From positions 5,616,001 through 5,680,000 of the forward strand of contig NZ_CP060404.1 of assembly GCF_014295035.1 (NCBI RefSeq): 64,000 nt of DNA, read 5' to 3'. Within the stretch, counting starts at the first letter, position 1. The number at the start of each line of letters is the position of its first letter. A model generated the notes under the pieces. The model worked only from the letters and a program-made list of their open reading frames with translations. It did no database searches and was not told the DNA's origin. The DNA is from Streptomyces buecherae. GTDB lineage: Bacteria; Actinomycetota; Actinomycetes; Streptomycetales; Streptomycetaceae. Below, in pieces: positions 58,852-64,000 of this stretch. The translations under genes and the position numbers were made by a program.

Positions 58852-61107
58852 TCACGGGATCTCTGCCAGCACCTCCATGATCGCCGCCGGGTCCGGGGCG
58901 TCCCGCAACCGCGCGCGGAAGCCGGCATCCGTGAGCGCCCGTGCCAACCGCGCGAGGATGCGCAGGTGCTCGTCGCCCGCGGCGGCCTCGGGCACGGCGA
59001 TCATGAAGATCAGCCGGGCCCGGGTGCCGTCGAGCGAGCCCCACTCGATGCCCTCGGCCGAGCGCGCGAAGCCGACCACGGGCGCGGTCACCGCATCGGT
59101 CTTCGCATGCGGAACGGCGATCTCCGCGCCGAGCCCGGTTGACCCCTGTTCCTCCCGCTCCAGGGCGGCCCGTTCCAACGCGGCCACGTCGGCGACCCGC
59201 CCGGACCGCGCCACCAACGCCGCCAGCTCGCGGATCGCCCCGTCCCGATCCGTCGCCACGAGCCCTCCCGCGACGCTGTCCCGCGACACGTACCGCGCCA
59301 AACCTGCCGCCCCGGCCTCGACGGGAGCGGAAGCGGGCGCGGGTACGGGCGCGGGAGCAGCGGCGGGTTCCGGCGCCGACACCGACTCCGACCCCGTACG
59401 GACGGCCTCGGCCGGCGCCTCTGTCGTACGCCCCGTCTCCGCCGACGCTCCCGCCGTACGCACCGCCTCGGCTGGCGCCCCTGTCGTACGCCCCGCAGCC
59501 GGCCCTCCCCGCCCCGCATAAGCCACACCCGTCATGGACGCCCCGCCTGCCACACCCAGCGCACCCGTCACCCGTTCCCCGGCCTCCAGTGACAGCAGGG
59601 CCACCGTCGTCAGGGCCGTGACCAGCGTGCCGATCGCGACCGCCACCAGGAACATCGGCGTGCCGCCCACGGCCCCGAACGCCGCCACGATCGGCCCGCC
59701 GTGCGGCACCGCGTCCGTGACCGTGGCCAGCCCGGCGACGGCTCCGGCCGCCGCGCCGCCCAGCAGGTTCGCCGGGATGACCCGCGCCGGGCGGGCCGCC
59801 GCGAACGGGATCGCGCCCTCGGTGATCCCGAAGAAGCCCATGAACAGCGCCGCCAGCCCGGTCTCGCGCTCCTGGCCGTCGTAGAGCCGGCGGCGGATCA
59901 GCGTGGCCAGGCCCTGCCCGAGCGGCGGTACCGGAATGGCCGCCGCGCACATGCCCATGATCTCGGGGTTCTCGGCGACCAGACCGGCACCGAACAGGAA
60001 GGCCGTCTTGTTGACCGGCCCGCCCATGTCGAAGCTGATCATCAGGCCGAGGATGACGCCGAGCAGCGCCGCGCTGGTGCCGGTCAGCTCGCCGAGCCAG
60101 TCGGTGAGGTGCTCGAAGACCCAGGCGATCGGGTTGCCCAGGACGTGGACGAAGAAGAGCCCGAGCGCCGTGGTGGCCAGGATCGGGATGACGATCACGG
60201 GCATGATCGGCTGGACGAACCGGGGCACCCGCACCCGCTTGATCCACAGCACCAGGTACCCGGCCAGGAACCCGGCGACGATCGCCCCGATGAACCCCGC
60301 CCCCGCCTCCGAGTCGTACAACTCGCCGTGCGCCGCGATCCAACCCCCCACCATCCCGGGCGCCAGTGCGGGCCGGTCGGCGATGGCGTACGCGATGTAC
60401 CCGGCCAGAATCGGGATCATCAGCTCGAAACCGACCGTGCCGATGTCGTTGACGGCCTTCCAGAACGACCCGTCGGGGATGACGATCCCCTCGGGCGTCG
60501 TCTCCCCTCCCAGCGCCAGCGAGGCCGCGATCAGCAACCCACCCACGACCACGAACGGGATCATGTACGAGACGCCGTTCATCAGCGCCTTGTACGTCAC
60601 ACTCCGCTCGCCACCTCGCCCGGCACCCCCAGCGCTACCACCACCGGCCGGCACACCAGCCACGCTCGGCCCGCCGGGCGCACCCGGCGCGTGCGCGGCG
60701 TCGCGCCCGGCGCCCGCCCGGTCCCGCGCGCGCCCTCCCACCTCTTCGCCACCGTGGACGGGGGCGCTCAGCGCCCGTGCGATCAGCTCCTCGGGCCGGT
60801 GGATGCCCTCGGACACCCCGACCACGAGCACGGGCTTGCCGACGAACCTGCTCCGGTCGACGTCTTTGTCGGCGGCGATGATGACGGCGTCCGCACTGCT
60901 GACATCGTTGTCTGACAGTACGTTTTCAGCCCCGATCGCCACCTGGGTCTCCACCTTGATCCGGTGCCCCAGCGCCTCGGCGGCCCGAGTCAGGTTCTCG
61001 GCGGCCATGTACGTGTGGGCGATTCCCGTCGGGCAGGCGGTGACCGCGAGCAGCCTGAGCCCGCCCGCCGCCGCGCCGCCAGGCGCATCGGCCGAACTGG
61101 TGGTCAC
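58852..61107 (-). CDS. PTS fructose-type permease, fused IIB-IIC-IIA
   Basis: 751 residues from GTG 61107, with AAGGAG seven bases upstream. IIB is at the N-terminus: VTACPTGIAHTYMAAENL, with the phospho-Cys, up to ~105. A Gly/Ala/Pro linker follows. The IIC membrane domain (~165-520) has SYMIPFVVVGGLLIAASLAL, VGGWIAAHGELYDSEAGAGF and ISFDMGGPVNKTAF. A Thr/Ala/Pro linker with AEAVRTAGASAETGR repeats leads to IIA, with its His in AEIAVPHAKTDAV. PTS fructose enzymes phosphorylate the sugar during import. The B-C-A order differs from the common A-B-C fruA. There is no fruK or fruR beside it. Confidence 0.93.
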   Translation of the reverse strand: MTTSSADAPGGAAAGGLRLLAVTACPTGIAHTYMAAENLTRAAEALGHRIKVETQVAIGAENVLSDNDVSSADAVIIAADKDVDRSRFVGKPVLVVGVSEGIHRPEELIARALSAPVHGGEEVGGRARDRAGAGRDAAHAPGAPGGPSVAGVPAGGGSAGGAGRGGERSVTYKALMNGVSYMIPFVVVGGLLIAASLALGGETTPEGIVIPDGSFWKAVNDIGTVGFELMIPILAGYIAYAIADRPALAPGMVGGWIAAHGELYDSEAGAGFIGAIVAGFLAGYLVLWIKRVRVPRFVQPIMPVIVIPILATTALGLFFVHVLGNPIAWVFEHLTDWLGELTGTSAALLGVILGLMISFDMGGPVNKTAFLFGAGLVAENPEIMGMCAAAIPVPPLGQGLATLIRRRLYDGQERETGLAALFMGFFGITEGAIPFAAARPARVIPANLLGGAAAGAVAGLATVTDAVPHGGPIVAAFGAVGGTPMFLVAVAIGTLVTALTTVALLSLEAGERVTGALGVAGGASMTGVAYAGRGGPAAGRTTGAPAEAVRTAGASAETGRTTEAPAEAVRTGSESVSAPEPAAAPAPVPAPASAPVEAGAAGLARYVSRDSVAGGLVATDRDGAIRELAALVARSGRVADVAALERAALEREEQGSTGLGAEIAVPHAKTDAVTAPVVGFARSAEGIEWGSLDGTRARLIFMIAVPEAAAGDEHLRILARLARALTDAGFRARLRDAPDPAAIMEVLAEIP

Positions 61108-61480
61108 GTGGATCTCCTTACCGGTCGTCGCGACGGAACGTGCTGCGGATGGTCCCGCGCCCGCCGCCCCGAGAACACACCCCGGACCCAACCAACCCGA
61201 CCCGGTCGCGCCGAGCCGACCGGAACGCGCCACGGCGCGGCCGAGACACCACCGCTTCGGCCCCGCCCGGGTCAAGGGGGCTGGGGTTCGCTGGGCCGAT
61301 CGGTGTAGATTCGTGACAGCCAGACGTCGCTGCTGATGGCGGTCGGGCGGTCCGCTTCGCGGTCCGACCGAGGGAGAGAGGGCCTCCGACGGACTGCGCT
61401 GCGACAAGGGGACAGCTCTGTCCGCTGCCGCATGCCCAGCCGAACACCTCTCCATCCCCAACGCACGAGGAGCAGCATTC
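61108..61480. other. Divergent region and long ahcY leader, 373 bp
   Basis: This separates the PTS gene (-) and ahcY (+). TAGATT at 61306-61311 is a possible -10 for ahcY, though the -35 is poor, giving a ~160-base leader with short hairpins (GGACAGCTCTGTCC at 61421-61434; GTCGGGCGG/CCGCTTCGCGG near 61343-61361). A riboswitch was looked for and not supported. GAGGAGC is the ahcY ribosome site. Confidence 0.4.
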
Positions 61481-62941
<1,461 letters not shown>

Positions 62942-63076
62942 TCCACCCGCCGCCGCCCCGGACCGGGCGAGCGACGCCGCGGCGCCCCGCGCGCCACGGT
63001 CCGCACCGCCCTGACGGGGCGCGGCAACCGGTCAGCCAGCAGTAAGCACCACGCTCCCGCCACCAACGGGGGAGCA

Positions 63077-63117
63077 TGAGGGCCTGCCCCGGCCACCTCC
63101 GGCCGGGCGGGCCCTCA
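63077..63117 (+). terminator. Terminator-like hairpin after ahcY
   Basis: GAGGGCC-TGCCCC-GGCC pairs with GGCC-GGGCGGG-CCCTC across ACCTCC, with one mismatch or bulge. It is ~135 bases beyond the ahcY stop and 19 bases before the next gene's start. Confidence 0.6.
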
Positions 63118-63135
63118 TTCGTCAAGGACCCCACC

Positions 63136-63750
63136 ATGCCCCGTGGCCGCTATGCGCTCTATGACCCGCACGATCGCACCCCCCTCGGCGTAGAACAGTT
63201 CCACTGCGCGCCCGGCCCCTCCGGCTGGCGCTACGTCTCCCAGGTGACCTCCGCCTCCGGCGACCGCGCCGGCTCCGTCGACCTCGCCATCGACGCGCTC
63301 GGCCGCCCACTACGGATGGAGCTCCAGGCCACCGACTGGCGCGTCCGCGGCGCCGCCATCGACGGCGTCAGTTGGGTCCGCACCGACGCCTCCGGCGCAC
63401 ACGCCACCGAAGGCAACGCCGCCGCCCATGCCTTCACCGGTACGTCCCCCGCCTTCCTCGTCGCCGCCACCCGACTCCTGCGCCTCACCCCCGGCGCCCC
63501 CGCCGCCCGCCTGCGGCTCGTCGCGCTCACCGCCCCCGTGCTGGCGCCCCGGACCCTCGACCAGTCCTGGGCACTGCTGAGCAGCGAAGCACACGGCACT
63601 GACAACGACCCACTGATCGTGGACGAGTACCAGGTCAACGAGTTGGACACCGGCGAGCAGCACAGCATCCACATCGCTGGCGACGTCGTCCTCGCGGCCC
63701 CCGGCATCGAGCTGGAAGACCTCGACACCCCGCCGTCCTCATTCGCCTGA
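63136..63750 (+). CDS. Hypothetical protein, 204 residues
   Basis: Start ATG 63136 (MPRGRYALYDPHDRTPLG), with AAGGA upstream; an ATG at 63076 in frame would place the ahcY hairpin inside the gene and is rejected. Soluble and beta-rich: VEQFHCAPGPSGWRYVSQVT, LAIDALGRPLRMELQATDWR, VRGAAIDGVSWVRT. The C-terminal acidic end is ELEDLDTPPSS. It resembles lipocalin-like/DUF1934-type ligand-binding barrels in strand pattern, but no family is claimed. It sits just after ahcY on the same strand. Confidence 0.75.
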   Translation: MPRGRYALYDPHDRTPLGVEQFHCAPGPSGWRYVSQVTSASGDRAGSVDLAIDALGRPLRMELQATDWRVRGAAIDGVSWVRTDASGAHATEGNAAAHAFTGTSPAFLVAATRLLRLTPGAPAARLRLVALTAPVLAPRTLDQSWALLSSEAHGTDNDPLIVDEYQVNELDTGEQHSIHIAGDVVLAAPGIELEDLDTPPSSFA

Positions 63751-63867
63751 GGCTCCGGGGCCGATGCCCGCGGCCCGGCCGGACGCCAGCCCCACCCGGA
63801 TGGTCCGACGCTCGATGTGCGTCAACACCCGCTGACCTGCTAACCTCCTGTTCACCCCAGGGGACCG

Positions 63868-63896
63868 TTGACACGGCACTCAGGGGGAGGTAGATT
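63868..63896 (+). promoter_or_regulatory. Near-consensus vegetative promoter at the right edge
   Basis: TTGACA (63868-63873), a 17-base spacer and TAGATT (63891-63896) match the sigma-HrdB consensus at ten of twelve positions. The transcript would start near 63903. The ~100 bases to the window end are AT-rich for this genome and hold no ORF with a ribosome site, so this looks like the leader of a strongly expressed gene, possibly a stable RNA, beyond the window. Confidence 0.7.
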
Positions 63897-64000
63897 TTAA
63901 CGGTTGCCGCGAGTTCGACAGAACCGCGATTGATGGTTAGCATCTAACTCGCTTCTAGCGCGAATGTGATTCCGCTGAGGCGCCTTCGATTCTGAATGAG

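Noticed and set aside
61312..61480. S-adenosylhomocysteine riboswitch upstream of ahcY
   Set aside because: Its position would fit, but the conserved core (GAGGAGCGNUGC followed by a CCAGGCUCGG-type pairing) is not present. GAGGAGC here is simply the ribosome site.

Overview
The window is a chromosomal segment of a high-GC actinomycete, almost certainly a Streptomyces. The evidence is third-position G/C bias throughout, many GTG starts, GTGA/ATGA stop-start overlaps, a WhiB protein identical in architecture to the sporulation regulator, coenzyme F420 biosynthesis genes, and clustered LytR-CpsA-Psr (LCP) cell-wall ligases. No rRNA, tRNA, CRISPR array, transposase or prophage gene was recognised.

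Layout. 1-4721 is a housekeeping block: the 3' end of a sensor kinase, a GtrA membrane protein, purK-purE and a membrane-dipeptidase-type enzyme. 4.7-17.4 kb looks accessory. It holds a candidate RiPP pair (a 37-residue Asp/Pro-rich peptide plus a PIMT-like methyltransferase with a C-terminal extension), two XRE/TPR-type regulators, two unknown small proteins (one a degenerate NUDIX-like fold), an SRPBCC protein, a lower-GC membrane protein preceded by a probably frameshifted small gene, and an ABC exporter followed by a two-component system. 17.4-37.1 kb is an envelope region: a UDP-sugar dehydrogenase, an acyl-CoA dehydrogenase, five LCP ligases in 11 kb, a family-2 glycosyltransferase, a small lipoprotein, a PGRP-type amidase and a sugar-nucleotide pyrophosphorylase (ManC-like). 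37.2-41.2 kb carries a DNA glycosylase, fbiB-fbiA and cysteine dioxygenase. 41.9-62.9 kb carries whiB, a giant membrane glycosyltransferase with a DUF5719 partner, a zincin-like protein, DUF3499, a CAP-domain protein, a lactate-permease-type transporter, the mannose block (phosphomannomutase, Trm112-like, SIS-domain isomerase, manA), a cation efflux transporter, a PTS permease and ahcY.

How the parts fit. ManA, ManB and the ManC-like enzyme together make GDP-mannose from fructose-6-phosphate. The LCP proteins, glycosyltransferases and amidase act on wall glycopolymers and peptidoglycan. The FbiA/FbiB pair makes F420. The most interesting items are (i) the possible imiditide-type RiPP locus at 4957-6236, (ii) a 23-codon reading frame with four Cys codons near its end directly upstream of cysteine dioxygenase, resembling a cysteine-responsive leader peptide, (iii) a 28-codon basic ORF with a strong ribosome site, coupled to a cation-efflux gene, and (iv) a textbook promoter at the right edge driving something beyond the window.
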